This document shows positions 32,697-43,959 of a stretch of DNA of 64,000 nt, piece after piece. The stretch's first letter is position 1, and each line of letters starts with the position of its first letter. The DNA is from Meconema thalassinum (lineage: Eukaryota; Arthropoda; Insecta; Orthoptera; Tettigoniidae). The translations under genes were made by a program, and so were the position numbers. The stretch lies in the NCBI GenBank assembly GCA_946902985.2, contig OX336397.1, positions 150,839,890-150,903,889 on the forward strand. Reading direction: 5' to 3'. The notes beneath the pieces are model-generated. The model had not been told where the DNA came from. It did no database searches and saw only the letters and a program-made list of their open reading frames with translations.

Positions 32697-35600
32697 CTAT
32701 TGAATCTTGGGGTAAAATCTCTTTAACTTAGAATGATTGTATTTCCCAATTATACGATTATCACTCACTCTAGCTATGGCATAGCAATTATTTCCATAAA
32801 CCTTCGCTACTTTGAACGGCCCTTTGAAAATATTACTGAATTTTACAAATATTTTCTTCAAGACGTCAGCCTTCACATTTGTTCTCGTCAGAACCAAGTC
32901 TCCTTCTCTTAGTGGTCTGCTGAATCGCTTGCCTCTCGTTCTCTTCAATCGCTTTTCTGCGGACTTGTTGAGATGTTCTCTGGCTTCTTCTATCCTTCTG
33001 TCCATTGGCATCTCTATATCTTCTTGGATATCTATGATTCCATCCCATGGTCTTCTAAGTTTTTCATTATAATGCAGTATTGTTGGAATCTCATTCGTGC
33101 TCTCATGACGAGTGCTATTCATGCAGTATTCTACCAGTGGTATCACCTTCACCCAATTCGCATGATTTTCAGAACTGTATAAGCGAATGTTCTTTGATAG
33201 TTCCAAAAATCGATCTTTCAATAGGATTAGTTTGTGGACTTCTCACAGAACTATAAATATGACTTATATCCAATCTCTCCATAGTTTCTTCGAATTCTGC
33301 AGCTGTATATTGAGTTCCATGATCCGTTATTAATTTCTCTGGCTTTCCTAGCTTCGGTATCACGTTCTTCTCTAAATGCTTCAGAGCTGCTTTTGTTGTT
33401 GCTCTCTGCATAGGGTTTAGCATAATGATTTTAGAAAATACATCCATGGTGACAAGTACATATTGATTTCCTTGTAAGCTCTTCGGTGCAGGCCCGAAAA
33501 TGTACTGGCTGAACAATTCCAATTGCTTCGTTGGTATAATAGCCTTCGGTTTCTCAAATAGCAACTCTGAATTGTATTTGTTCTTCTGGCAAAGTTCACA
33601 AGATTGTATGACGATAGCAATAGATTCTCGCATGTTAATCCAATAAAAGTTTTCCTGGGCAGTACTGTAGGTTTTGTCTAACCCTCCATGACCTATAGAC
33701 TTGTGTGTTAACCATACAACTGGTACAATTAATTCTGGTGGTATCACTACTCTGATCTTAGTATGACCCACATCCACATATTTACGGACTTTGTCTCCCT
33801 GCCATACAAAGTGTCTAGATTTCCTTCTCATCTCCTCGAAAGTAGCATTCTGTACATTTAATCTTCCTGACAAATACTTATACATGTTTCTCAGAAATGC
33901 GTCCTTCCTTTGAAAAGTTGAGATTCAAGCTAACCTGTTCAATGTTGCCTGGTCTTGGTCATCAGTTTGTATGACATTAACTCTGACGTTAGTCTTGGCT
34001 GTTGCATGCCTTGACAATATATCTGCTAACAGATTATCTTTGCCTGGCACGTGACTAATGGTTGCATTGAACTGTTGCAAGAACATAGTCCATCTAGTCG
34101 TTCTGTCGCTAGACAAATCAGACTTCAGCATGAATTCTAATGCCTTATGGTCGGTTTAATAATTATAGGATGGCCTATCAATAGCTTTTTCCAATGTTGT
34201 AATGCATTTATGACAGCTAAAGCTTTCAGCTCTGTAGTGTAGTAGTTCACCTCGTGTGACCTGAGCTTCCTACTATGAAAAGCTATGTAGTGGTTGTTCC
34301 CTTCAGACTCGTTCTGATATAATACAGCGCTTATTCCAATCCTAGATGCGTCTGTTTCCACAATGAATGTCCTCTCAAAATCAGGATATTCCAACTTAAT
34401 GTTATTTTTAAGCATCTCCTTAGCTTGTACAAAGGCATTCTCTACTGTAGTGTCCCATTTCCATCGATTATTTTTCTTTAAGAGTTCGTGAAGTGGAGCC
34501 ATCACTTCCGAATAACGTGGACAATGACTACTCAAAAATTGGCAAATACCTAAAAATGCTCGAAGATCCTTAATCTTCTTAGGTCTAGGAAATTCCGAAA
34601 TAGCTTCAATTTTGTCATTGTTTGGATGATAAACAAATTGATCTATGGTGTGTCCTAAAAAATTTATTTTCTCTTGGAAAAAGTGACATTTGTTGAAGTT
34701 GACTTTAATATTTGCTTCTCTCAAGTCTTCAAATAACCTTCTCAGATGCAATAAATGCTGTTCTAGCGTTTCTGAGGAAATTACCAGGTCGCCGACATAA
34801 CATATAACGTACTTCGTTACCTCTTCGCTCAGCTTATTATCGAGAGCTCTAATAAGTGCTGGGCTCGAGTTCACTAACCCAAACGGATCCCGACGAAACG
34901 TAAAAATTAGTTTCGTTAAATAGAAAACCAGTATAGCATCTGCTATCTTCAGTCAACTCAATTTGGTAAAAGCTGGCCGTCAGGTCGATGACGGAAAAAC
35001 AGGTCTTTCCACGGAATTTTCTCAGTAATTCCGTTATCTTCGGTGGTCTGTCTTGTTCTTTCATCGTTAACATATTGATTTGACGGGCATCTAAACAAAC
35101 CCTCAAGCTTCCATCTGCCTTCTTCACCACAGTGATTGGGTTTAAATAAGGAGTAGCCTGCTTCTGAATAATACCATCCCTTTCCATGCCTTTAATAATC
35201 TCTGCAACTTCTTCGTGATATTTTTCAGGTATCGGATAGAGTTTCTTCTGAAATGGAGCGTTATCTATCAAGCGAATCTGATATTTGAAGCCTTTAATCA
35301 CCCCTGGTTTATCATCAAAAATATCAGTGAAGTGTGAAATTAGTGCCTCCAATTCCTCCTGATAATATCCACAATTTCTATGTGATAGTTAGGACGTCTT
35401 TTCCGTTCCTCTTGTACTTCCAATACCATCTCTTCCAATCTCCCTTCTTTAATATCATCTTCCATGCAGTACTCTTGTTCCTTCGAACTTGAAGTTCAAG
35501 CCTCTGCTTCGCTATTGTTAAATCTGATAATTCCATTCTTCAGGTCAGTGACAGCTCCTGACTGTGTAATAAAATCAATACCCAGTATTGCATCAAAACT

Positions 35601-35716
35601 AATGTTACTGAGCACTATGAATACCTGTTCATATCTCTGCTCATTTATATAAAATTCCACCAATGCTTGTACTTTGCACTTCATAGTTTTGTCATTAAAT
35701 ACTCCTCTCGCTTTTA
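32697..35716 (-). pseudogene. pol: Gypsy-B pol: PR C-terminal part, RT, RNase H and IN, inactivated
   Basis: Pieces in order of translation. 35496-35716: second half of the protease (DAILGIDFITQSG). 34849-35352: RT fingers and palm (NPITVVKKADGSLRVCLDAR, VIDLTASFYQIEL). 34137-34874: RT palm to RNase H (FVYHPNNDKIEAISEF, FIVETDASRIGISAVLYQ). 33925-34131: VPGKDNLLADILSRH. 33169-33885: integrase zinc domain (CELCQKNKYNS) and core. 32697-33221: integrase C-terminus. The RT box reads YVGD: codon GGC at 34791-34793 replaces the first catalytic Asp of YVDD. In the integrase, QYIFGP has Tyr (33502-33504) where related proteins have the first catalytic Asp; TDHG and PIERS remain. Frameshifts lie near 33170-33220, 33890, 34135, 34870 and 35355-35495. 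Dead. Confidence 0.9.
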
Positions 35717-35739
35717 GGTAGATTTCATTAGAAAGCTAA

Positions 35740-36454
35740 CTATTGCAATGGGTACCATGTTTCGACTTCAGGAAAATTTCGACATATCTTCGCGTTTCAC
35801 ATCCCCCAGACCCCAAAACCACCGTCAATTCAAAAGTTTATATATAATTTATGTATATATGTATCTATATATCAGTTTCTTTTGGACACGATAACTGCCG
35901 TAATTTTGTACCAATCACTTTGAATTTTTTTACATAATATGTATCCCTATAAAATCTCGGTCGAGTTCGTTAATGGGCAAAATCGGTCGAAGGGTGTGAA
36001 AATGGGGGGCTTTTTTCGAAAAAGAGAAATTTCGCTATAACTCTCTTAATACGTGAAATATCGAATCCATTCAAAGTTCATAATATGTGTCGGATAAGTG
36101 CCAAAAATTTATGTCAAATAAGTTTTTTGATAGCACCAACCATTGACCAAAGGGGTGGAAAAAAGTGTTTTTTTCGGGAAACATTAATCATATCTCTCTT
36201 AATAGGCACAATATCAAAACGGTACAAAATGGAAAATATTCCCCTAATAATTGCCTAAAACTTTTGTCTGAAAGAATTTTTGATATGACCCACCATTACG
36301 CCAAGGGATGAGAAAAATGATTTCGGAATTTTAAAAAATGCCAAGTGCCATCAGAGGTTACCATAACAACGCTTTTAAATTGATAAGGGATGATCTATCA
36401 GAGGTTGCCAAGACAACGCCATTGACGAGATCACATTCATTTTTAGCCTATTTT
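35740..36454. repeat. unclassified noncoding repeats
   Basis: Imperfect repeats of roughly 150 bases with words such as TATAACTCTCTTAATACGTG / CATATCTCTCTTAATAGGCA and runs of TTTTTTCGAAAAA. No coding. Confidence 0.5.
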
Positions 36455-37942
36455 CAATTTTGAAAAAATAGGCTTATGAGATCACCTTTTGTCCGTGTGT
36501 GTGTGCGTGTGTGTGTGAGGTGTGTGTGTGTCCCCTAATAAAATCTAAACGGCTGGAGCGATTTCGATGAAACTCGGTAAGTTCATAGCACTATTCCCGG
36601 CGACCTCGACTGTGCCCTTCAAATTTTGTTACGTCTCACCAATCCAACATGGCGGCTGTGCGAAATATTTCACTAGCATTCAATATCTCCGAAACTATTA
36701 CCGATATCGCCCTGAAATTGTGTACGGTGATAAAGGGCACTACTGGAAGTTCACCTATGAGACTTTAAAAAACCTGGTGACTACAAAACCAACATGGCGG
36801 TCAAGCAAAGTTGAGACATTTAAATAGACTTTTCTCGCGATTTAACTATCCAAACGTAATGAAACTTGGTACAGCAAATGTTTATACACATTGTAATGCA
36901 CTGGAGTCTAATTTAGTTCAATTGTTTACATAACCTCAAAATGGCGGCTGTGCGAATGATTTCACTGACATTCTATATCTCCGAAACTATTACAGATATC
37001 ACCCTGCAATTTTGTACGGTGATTAAGGGTACTGATACAAGTTTACCTATGTATATTTCATAAACCTGTAAAGTACAAAACGAACATGGCGACCAAGCGA
37101 ATTTGAAATATTTTAATAGACTTTTCTCGTGATTTAACTCTCTGAGCGCAATGAAATGTGGTACAGTAAATGATTTTGCAGATTGTAATGCACTGCCATA
37201 TAATTTAATTCAATTGTTTACATAACCTCAAGATGGCGGTTGTGCGAAATTTTAAAATTAAGTTTTTATTTCTTGTGTCGTAATCATGCGATCGAAGTGA
37301 AAGTTTGAATGATGAACCTAGGCAATAATTGTCCTTGAATGGTAGATAACTCTATGGCCTATACATATAACAATCCTAAATGGCGAGCTTACGAAATATT
37401 TAACGGTTCTCAATATCTACGAATCTTTTACAGCAACCAAACTGAACTTTTTTATGTTCATAGAGACTATGAACATATGTCCACCTATAGGACTTTCAGT
37501 AACCTGGTGAGCACAAATCCAACATGGCGGCGACGCGAAGTATAAATATTTAAATGGACGTTTCCCGCGAATCAACTATCCGAGTGCCGTGAAACGTTGC
37601 ACTTTAAATGCTTATACAAATGTTGATCCACTGGCATCTAATTTATTTCAATTGTTTGCATAATCACAAGATGGCTGCTGTGCGTAATTTTAAAATCTCG
37701 TTTTTACTTCTTGTGTTCTAATCATGCGATTGAAGTTTGATACCTCACGTACACATTAATCTTAATGTAATAGTACAAAAATAAAAATCCAACCTGGCGA
37801 CCATCTGAAATATTTAGACGGTTCTCAATATCTACGAATCTGATACAGCAATTAAACTGCAATTTTGTATGTTGATAGAGGCAATTAACATGAGCAGGAT
37901 ATATGAAAATAGGCTGTATAGTTCTTCACGGAACTACTTGTT
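36455..37942 (+). mobile_element. Helentron-like nonautonomous element (HINE) 1
   Basis: Starts AGCCTATTTTC, which also folds on itself with a nearby AAAATAGGCT. Near the end it has the reversed copy GAAAATAGGCT (37905-37915), then a short hairpin AGTTCTTCACGGAACT and the end ACTTGTT. Short inverted sub-terminal repeats plus a 3' hairpin are the pattern of Helentron/DINE-type elements, which insert between T bases. The body has a (GT)n tract (36496-36532) and diverged copies of a roughly 300-bp unit with AACATGGCGGCTGTGCGAA. Confidence 0.6.
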
Positions 37943-39051
37943 AGCCTACTTTTCACACTTTTCAAAAATGAGGGAAAAGTAGACTTATAAGATATATCCG
38001 GGAAAATGTGTCTGTCCTTCTGTCTGTCCTTCTGTCTGTCTGGCTGTGTGTGTGTGTGTGTGTGTCCCCTATCAACTCCTAAACGGCTGCAGCAATCGAA
38101 ACCAAATTTAGTATGAGTAAAGATGTATACCGGAATATCTCAGGCCCATATTTGAAAAAGATGCCAGTGCTACCAACTGCTAAAAAACGCACTAGAAATT
38201 TGAGCTCCATGTTGGATATCTTGGAAGGTATACATGGGAGCTATTCTAAAATTGGCACACATGTAGATAATACTATTTCAGTTTAATTTCCAGGTGGCCA
38301 TACATGACAGCGTTGTCAAAATAATTTTAAGCCTTCCAATTTTTAAATGCATATAACTTCTACACTATCAATTGGATTTCAACCAAATTTTGTATGTAAT
38401 ATGTGTACATAAACGTATATGACTGGGTGTATTCTTAAGAGCCACCAGGGCTGTCAACTGTTAATAATTGCTCTCTATTTTGTATCCAAATATATCAGAA
38501 AGTATGCAAGCCGACAGCTTTAAACTATGCACACGTAAATTACCCGACATTTTACATTAATTTGGAGTAACTTATATACGTCAGTTCTACCAACATGATT
38601 CTAAGCCTGCTGATAGGACCAATTTTTAAATACATGTAACTTCTTTACCAACAAATGGATTTCATCCAAAATTGGCACAAAAATATATAATATTTCAGAT
38701 TATTTCTGACCAGCACTCGCATGACATTGTTGCCAACATGCTTTTACGTGTACTAACAGATCCAATGTCTAAATCCATGTAACGTCCTTTGGACTTCAAC
38801 CTTATTTTGTATTCTGTACCTTAGGAGATGGAAGTAAGAATATATTCTGTCACCAGAGCTGCCAACTGTATTGCTCTATTAGGCTACATTATGCCTTGTA
38901 TATCTTATTTCGAACAAATTAAGACATTTCGATATTACCCACTTAATTTCGTCATTATTCTAGATTGGTTCATATAATGTAGATTAATCTATGGCATGAA
39001 TCTTAATTTTAAGAAAAGTAGGCTCTTTAGTTCGTCACGGAACTTCTTGTT
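37943..39051 (+). mobile_element. Helentron-like nonautonomous element (HINE) 2
   Basis: Directly abuts HINE 1, head to tail. Starts AGCCTACTTTTC and has GAAAAGTAGGCT at 39013-39024, then the hairpin AGTTCGTCACGGAACT and the end TCTTGTT. A CTGTCC/TGTG microsatellite follows the 5' end (38010-38067). The body differs from HINE 1, so these are related by their ends and are not a simple duplication. Confidence 0.6.
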
Positions 39052-39059
39052 CCATCTGA

Positions 39060-39250
39060 CTATGAGGGAAGCGGCCAACTGGTAGCATGCTGAACTTCTA
39101 TGCCCAAGGTGCTGGTTCAAAGCCGATCAAAGTCGCCGGATTTTCTAAGAGCGCTAAAAATCCATCAGCATGCTTTCCTTCGGAGGGGAAGTTACAACGT
39201 TCGTTGCAAGTTGCTGGTTGCGGTGGCATCTAGCAGCCAAGTTCACAGCT
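39060..39250 (+). mobile_element. SINE-like tRNA-derived fragment
   Basis: ACTGGTAGCATGCTG (A-box-like) and GCTGGTTCAAAGCCGATC (B-box-like) with tRNA-like spacing, followed by a short body. No tail or duplication identified. Confidence 0.5.
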
Positions 39251-39743
39251 AGGTGTCGTTGACGTTAGTATTTGGTACAAAATTAGGTACTACTACTTAA
39301 AATTGACCGTCTGCAGACCTTACCTGAATTACAGACTAATACAGTCATCACAAATAACACCGTTTATCAGACAGATTCTACACACACCCAATGTACACGG
39401 GGTTACATGACCACCTTGTCGCAGCCCCTAAACTGAGGAACCAACCAACATCCCTGCGGGAGATAAAATTTTGCGTGAAGAAGTAACAGACTGTTAGATA
39501 GTTCCAAACCTTGCATAAGGACAGTGTGATCACAAGTATAAAAATTAACCCCAAATGACAAGAAGGTTACCATCCCCATAAGACAGTAAAATGTTAAAAG
39601 TATGCATAGAAAGACGAAAAAATGTTAACTAACCTCCAATTGTAAAACACTTTCTCGCAATAAATGAGGTCTGATCCTCCTACGAAAACCTGCTTATTTT
39701 GCCTATTATAGCCTATCCCCTAGTTTGCCCGGTGAAATCTACC

Positions 39744-40097
39744 TCCGCCTTCCGGCGTGCCGAGAGGAATTTTTATAGTGGATACAGGCAATGCAGTTAA
39801 TAAATTCTCAGCTTCTAACTTCTGGAATCTACTCTCAGATAGGACTGAGGCTGTAGCACCGGTGTCTATAAGGGTTTTTAAAGTGTTCTCTCCTACTTTC
39901 ATTTGGATTATAGGTAATCTGGCTGTATTTCCTTTCTTCGGCTTCTCTCTCTCGTATAACAATTCCTCATCGGTGACCTCGTATAGTTCGTTGATGGCGA
40001 TCACATGCCTCGTTATTGTGTGATTTACGTCTTCATCTACCTTCGTTTCTGATTTGGCGTTTTTTTTGTCCATTCCTGTCGTGGTTTTGGCCTTCAC
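39744..40097 (-). pseudogene. pol: Gypsy-B protease, N-terminal half
   Basis: Frame with LPIIQMKVGENTLKTLIDTG followed by ATASVLSESRFQKL: an intact aspartic protease active-site motif, cut off by the 4-kb insertion. Its second half resumes at 35716. Confidence 0.85.
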
Positions 40098-42438
40098 GAC
40101 TGGTTCCTGGTTGAGGTTCGTCTCTCACTTGTGCCTGTTGTTGGGTTGTTCCTTTCTCTCTTCTCTATCTCTCTGAATTCTTCTGTAATCCTGGCTTTCT
40201 CTTTCTCGTTCTTCATAGTATCTTTGAACATTCCCATCATCTCTCCATCTGCTCCTCTGATAGTTGTTCCTCGGTTGTTGTTGCTGTTGGTTGCCATCGT
40301 TCCAGTTCCTATATCTGGAATACCTTCTTTGTTCTCCCTCATTCTGCCTGTCGGGGTAGTTATTTCTTTGAAATCCCCTCTTATTATAGTTGTTATTTTG
40401 TTATCTGGACCCCCTCTGTCTGTCGTTCCAGTACCTGTTTTTATATGGTCAACCTTCTCTGGCTCTATTGTAGCCTGGATCATACCTGGTCCTACCATAG
40501 TTGTTATGTCTTATTGGTCCTGTCCTAGCTGGTGTTACATCAGTCTGTTGTTGCTGATCAACCAACACTGTGTGTACCTCTCTGTTCTCATGCCTGTTTC
40601 TCGAATTCTGACTGTTGGTTTGTCCTTGAGATCGCGCTATAAAACCTGTGTGGTCTAATCTTCGCAGGAACTCAGCCACGTCTTCTAAAGTGTTTACATT
40701 AGACGAAATCAGGTGTTTCCTAACCTCGGCTGGTAATTGTCTGGATACGACATGTATCAACTCCGGTTCTGACAATGGTGTATGAAGATGTTGCAAGCGG
40801 GCTAATTCGTTAGTGAAGTAGCTCGCATAACGTGCCGGTACAAGGTAAGGATATTTCTGCGAATTTATTTTTGCTCTGATGTCTTGTTGCAACTCTTCGC
40901 TCCAGAATCGTTTTAACAATGCTTCAGAGAATTCGTCGAACGAAGTATAGGTATATCTAAACGCTCTATGCCAAATTAACGCTTCTGCTGACAAGTACTT
41001 CTCCACTACTCTCATCTCTCTCTCTAGGAATTTTATTCTCCTTCAGGTAGTAACGCATGTCTCTTAAAAATTCAACGGCGGTGACGTTTCCTTCCCCCGT
41101 GAACTTATCTGGTTTCTCCTCACGGCTTTTAATCACTACCACATTCTGATTGTTTCTACTGGGAATCTGATCGTATGTCCTTCCTACCATGTCCGGTTCT
41201 CTTATATTCATCTCGGTGTGTTCCGATCCAAAAGTGTTATGGCGTGGCCTACTAAACATTTGAGTGTCTACGCTCTCCTTATCCTCTTCCTGTTCACCTT
41301 GTCTGAATCCTAGTCTGTGCAATTCTCCTTTCAGTTCACTGTCTCTCTCTTTAAAGAATGCGTGTAGATATTTTTTCATGCTGGATGTGTCCCTCATCGA
41401 CAGTGCTTTCATCTGTTCGTTAAGATGACCTATCTCTTTCTCCTGCTTAGACTTGACTTTAGCTATTTCATTTTTGAGCTCATCAACTAATTGTCTAATT
41501 TTATCTAATTCTTTAAGTTTAATTCTATCGGTTTTGCTCGTAATTTCGCTGATTGCTGTAACATGGGATTCCTCTAAAGAGTCTATTCATTTCGTTAATT
41601 CCTCTCGCAACCCAGTTACATGAATATTAGTCTTACTTTCTATGTCCTTAACCTCTTTCATTATCTTACCATGCATTTCATAGATGTACTCACTACTACT
41701 CTTTAACGCCTCTTCTTTCAAATTTAACACAGCTTCAACAATACATTTGTTTATATCAACATTTATGCCCTCAGATATCAATTGTTGTTGATTTGTTACC
41801 TTTTGTTGGAGCTCACCAACTGTACCAGTTAAGGTAGTCAGCTGATTCTGCAACTCCCCTTGGGACCCTGAAATTGTGTTGAAATGGTTTGTGTTGTCAA
41901 CCTTTATAGTATCTATGCTATTTTGTAGATTTTGCTGTATCTCTTGTTTCATGTTGTCCATACTATTTTGTAGCTCCTGTAGTCGTTTCTCTGCATCAGC
42001 TTGTGGCTTTTCTTCTTTCTCTCTGGCTTCGTTTTGTGCCAGTCGACTCTCTTCCTGAGCTAATCTACTCATTTCTTGTCATACCCTTCCTTCATTCTGC
42101 GCCTTCTCTAGGGCTTTCTTTATCACCTCCTGTGCTTTCTTCGCTTCTTCTTGTGCCAGTCGATTTTCTTCTTGTGTCCTTTCTAAAGACATCTTAATCT
42201 CTTCCTGTACTTTCTTACTTTCTTATTTCGCCAGTCTACTTTCTTCCTGTGCCAACTTGCTCTCTTCTTTCAAAGCTGTCGTAGTATCCTTAATTTCTTT
42301 CCCTATCTTTTTAGTGTTTTCATGTGTAATAGTGTGCAGGGCTTCAACTTCGGCAGTTAATCCTTCCTGACTGGTCCTCATCTGCTCCAGTATCGACCTG
42401 ATATAGGTCATGTCCTCAGACGACATAATCTTATACAA
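40094..42438 (-). pseudogene. gag: Gypsy-B gag, frameshifted, with long coiled coil
   Basis: Pieces from the N-terminus: 42223-42438 (start, MSSEDMTYIRSILEQM, then KLAQEESRLAK), 41587-42072 (LAQEESRLAQ repeats followed by heptad-rich helices), 40966-41412, 40449-41015 (capsid-type region SAEALIWHRAFRYTYTSFDE, ending in an Arg/Tyr/Asn-rich tail) and 40094-40498 (basic Gly/Arg/Thr-rich tail in a shifted frame). The N-terminal coiled coil of about 250 residues is long for a gag. At least four frame breaks or stops. No zinc knuckle is seen; the Arg-rich tail may have bound RNA. Confidence 0.85.
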
Positions 42439-43012
42439 TGAGAAAATATGGGAAGTATTACTATACTAAACACAGCGAAATTCCAGGATGACCAACATTT
42501 ATAATTTCTTACGATTTACTCACGCATTCCGTAGATATGTTCTCCTACCTTACTTACGTCAATACTAACAATGTCTAACGGTATCTAGCACAATCAATTA
42601 CCTAACATTGAACTTGCTTCAACACTTAATTCTAACCAAAATGTATTTAAATATGACATGACTTTACATTTATCGTTATACTCGACCAAAAAGTATTTCG
42701 CCGGAACAATGCAATATATGCCTCACAACGAATTGTACTCCACATATCAAACATCGGGAATTCATCTCCTCAACTTGTTAGATTGGGATCGGCATTTAAA
42801 ATATATACAAAACACGACTGTGTCGTACACCAAACATGCCTAAAATAGCCGTGATTACGAAATATCACCTAGTGTAACAAATTCGACACAACCGCTGGTC
42901 ACTCAGCACTGGGAAATCAATTTTACAAATTCCATAGACCCATGCACTCGACAACGTCGAAGCCCCTCTAGATGGGCGACCATCAATTAGATATGTTATA
43001 TATGCACCCGAA
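42439..43012. other. Gypsy-B 5' leader
   Basis: Between gag and the 5' LTR. About 20 bases from the LTR the minus strand reads TGGTCGCCCATCTAGAGG, a possible primer-binding site. A plus-strand 61-codon frame at 42658-42843 is probably chance. Confidence 0.6.
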
Positions 43013-43520
43013 TTCCTCTAGAGCACAGTCCCAAATCCGCACAGATGGTAAAAGGATCGTGAGAATGTCAACACCCGGCTATGAGTTGAACAACTCTCAC
43101 CGGACTGATGACTAGGGAACCCTAGGAACACACATACACATCTCTAACTGTACTACTAACTAGTTGCATACAGAACAGAAAATATAAACAAATAGAAGTA
43201 GAACATTAACGAGCAACTCGGCTCTCGGGCGTTAAGATAAGTCATCGATCATCTGCCTGCATCTGGCCAGTGGTATGGTTCTAGTGTAATTAAGCGTTGA
43301 ATCAAAGAAACAGTTCTAAAAAACTCAGCAAGAATAAAAATGTTCTTGCCATTTATTAATAATAAAATATCACATGACAAAATTATCTTCCCTTCACCAA
43401 GAATAAAATAAAATAATTATCTGTGCCTCACTTAGGCAGATGGGCTTAATAAGTGTCTTCCTTGCATTTTTATACTACTGCAACAAGTATCTCTTGCTTA
43501 ATAACATTTAAATAAACACA
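43013..43520 (-). repeat. Gypsy-B 5' LTR, segment 1
   Basis: Matches 28762-29283 of the other LTR. Ends exactly where Helitron-1 begins. Confidence 0.9.
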
Positions 43521-43959
43521 TCTTATATATAAAAGTGAAAGTCTGTATGTATGTATGTATATGGGTGGGTTGGTTCAGTATACAAATCCACACCGTTTCA
43601 CCAATCTCAACCAAATTTTGCATACACATAGTTTAGGACCCAGAAGGAACAACTAGCTACATGAATTTTCGATAGCCTTTCTCATTCTTCTGATTTCGGC
43701 CCTTTTGCACTCAAGCACAGGCTAATCAAATCATAAAATATACTCACGAAGGAATGGCAAGGCAGATAGTTTCCATGGCAACATAGCTCAAGTCAAGACA
43801 CGGCCGAATGGATCCGAGTTGCGCTCTGCACTACCGGTATTGAAAATGAGGATCTTTACTTGAAATCCCGTTAGTTACTCAACTGCTCACACAGCACTGT
43901 CAACCGAGTATAGCATAACAAAGACTTGACACTATCTACTAGATATTTGTCAAATACCA

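Larger units (their letters stand above)
35717..39743. mobile_element. about 4 kb of inserted material inside the Gypsy-B protease gene
   Basis: The protease gene is split: its DTGA half is at 39744 and upward, its ILGIDF half at 35716 and downward. Between lie unclassified repeats (35740-36454), two Helentron-like elements and a SINE-like stretch. An 11-bp inverted match GGTAGATTTCA / TGAAATCTACC sits at both edges (35717-35727, 39733-39743), but it may be coincidental because both copies fit the coding frame. Exact boundaries are uncertain. Confidence 0.6.

Noticed and set aside
40131..40658. 175-codon plus-strand hydrophobic frame that could be taken for a membrane protein
   Set aside because: It is the antisense shadow of the Arg/Thr-rich gag tail of Gypsy-B.
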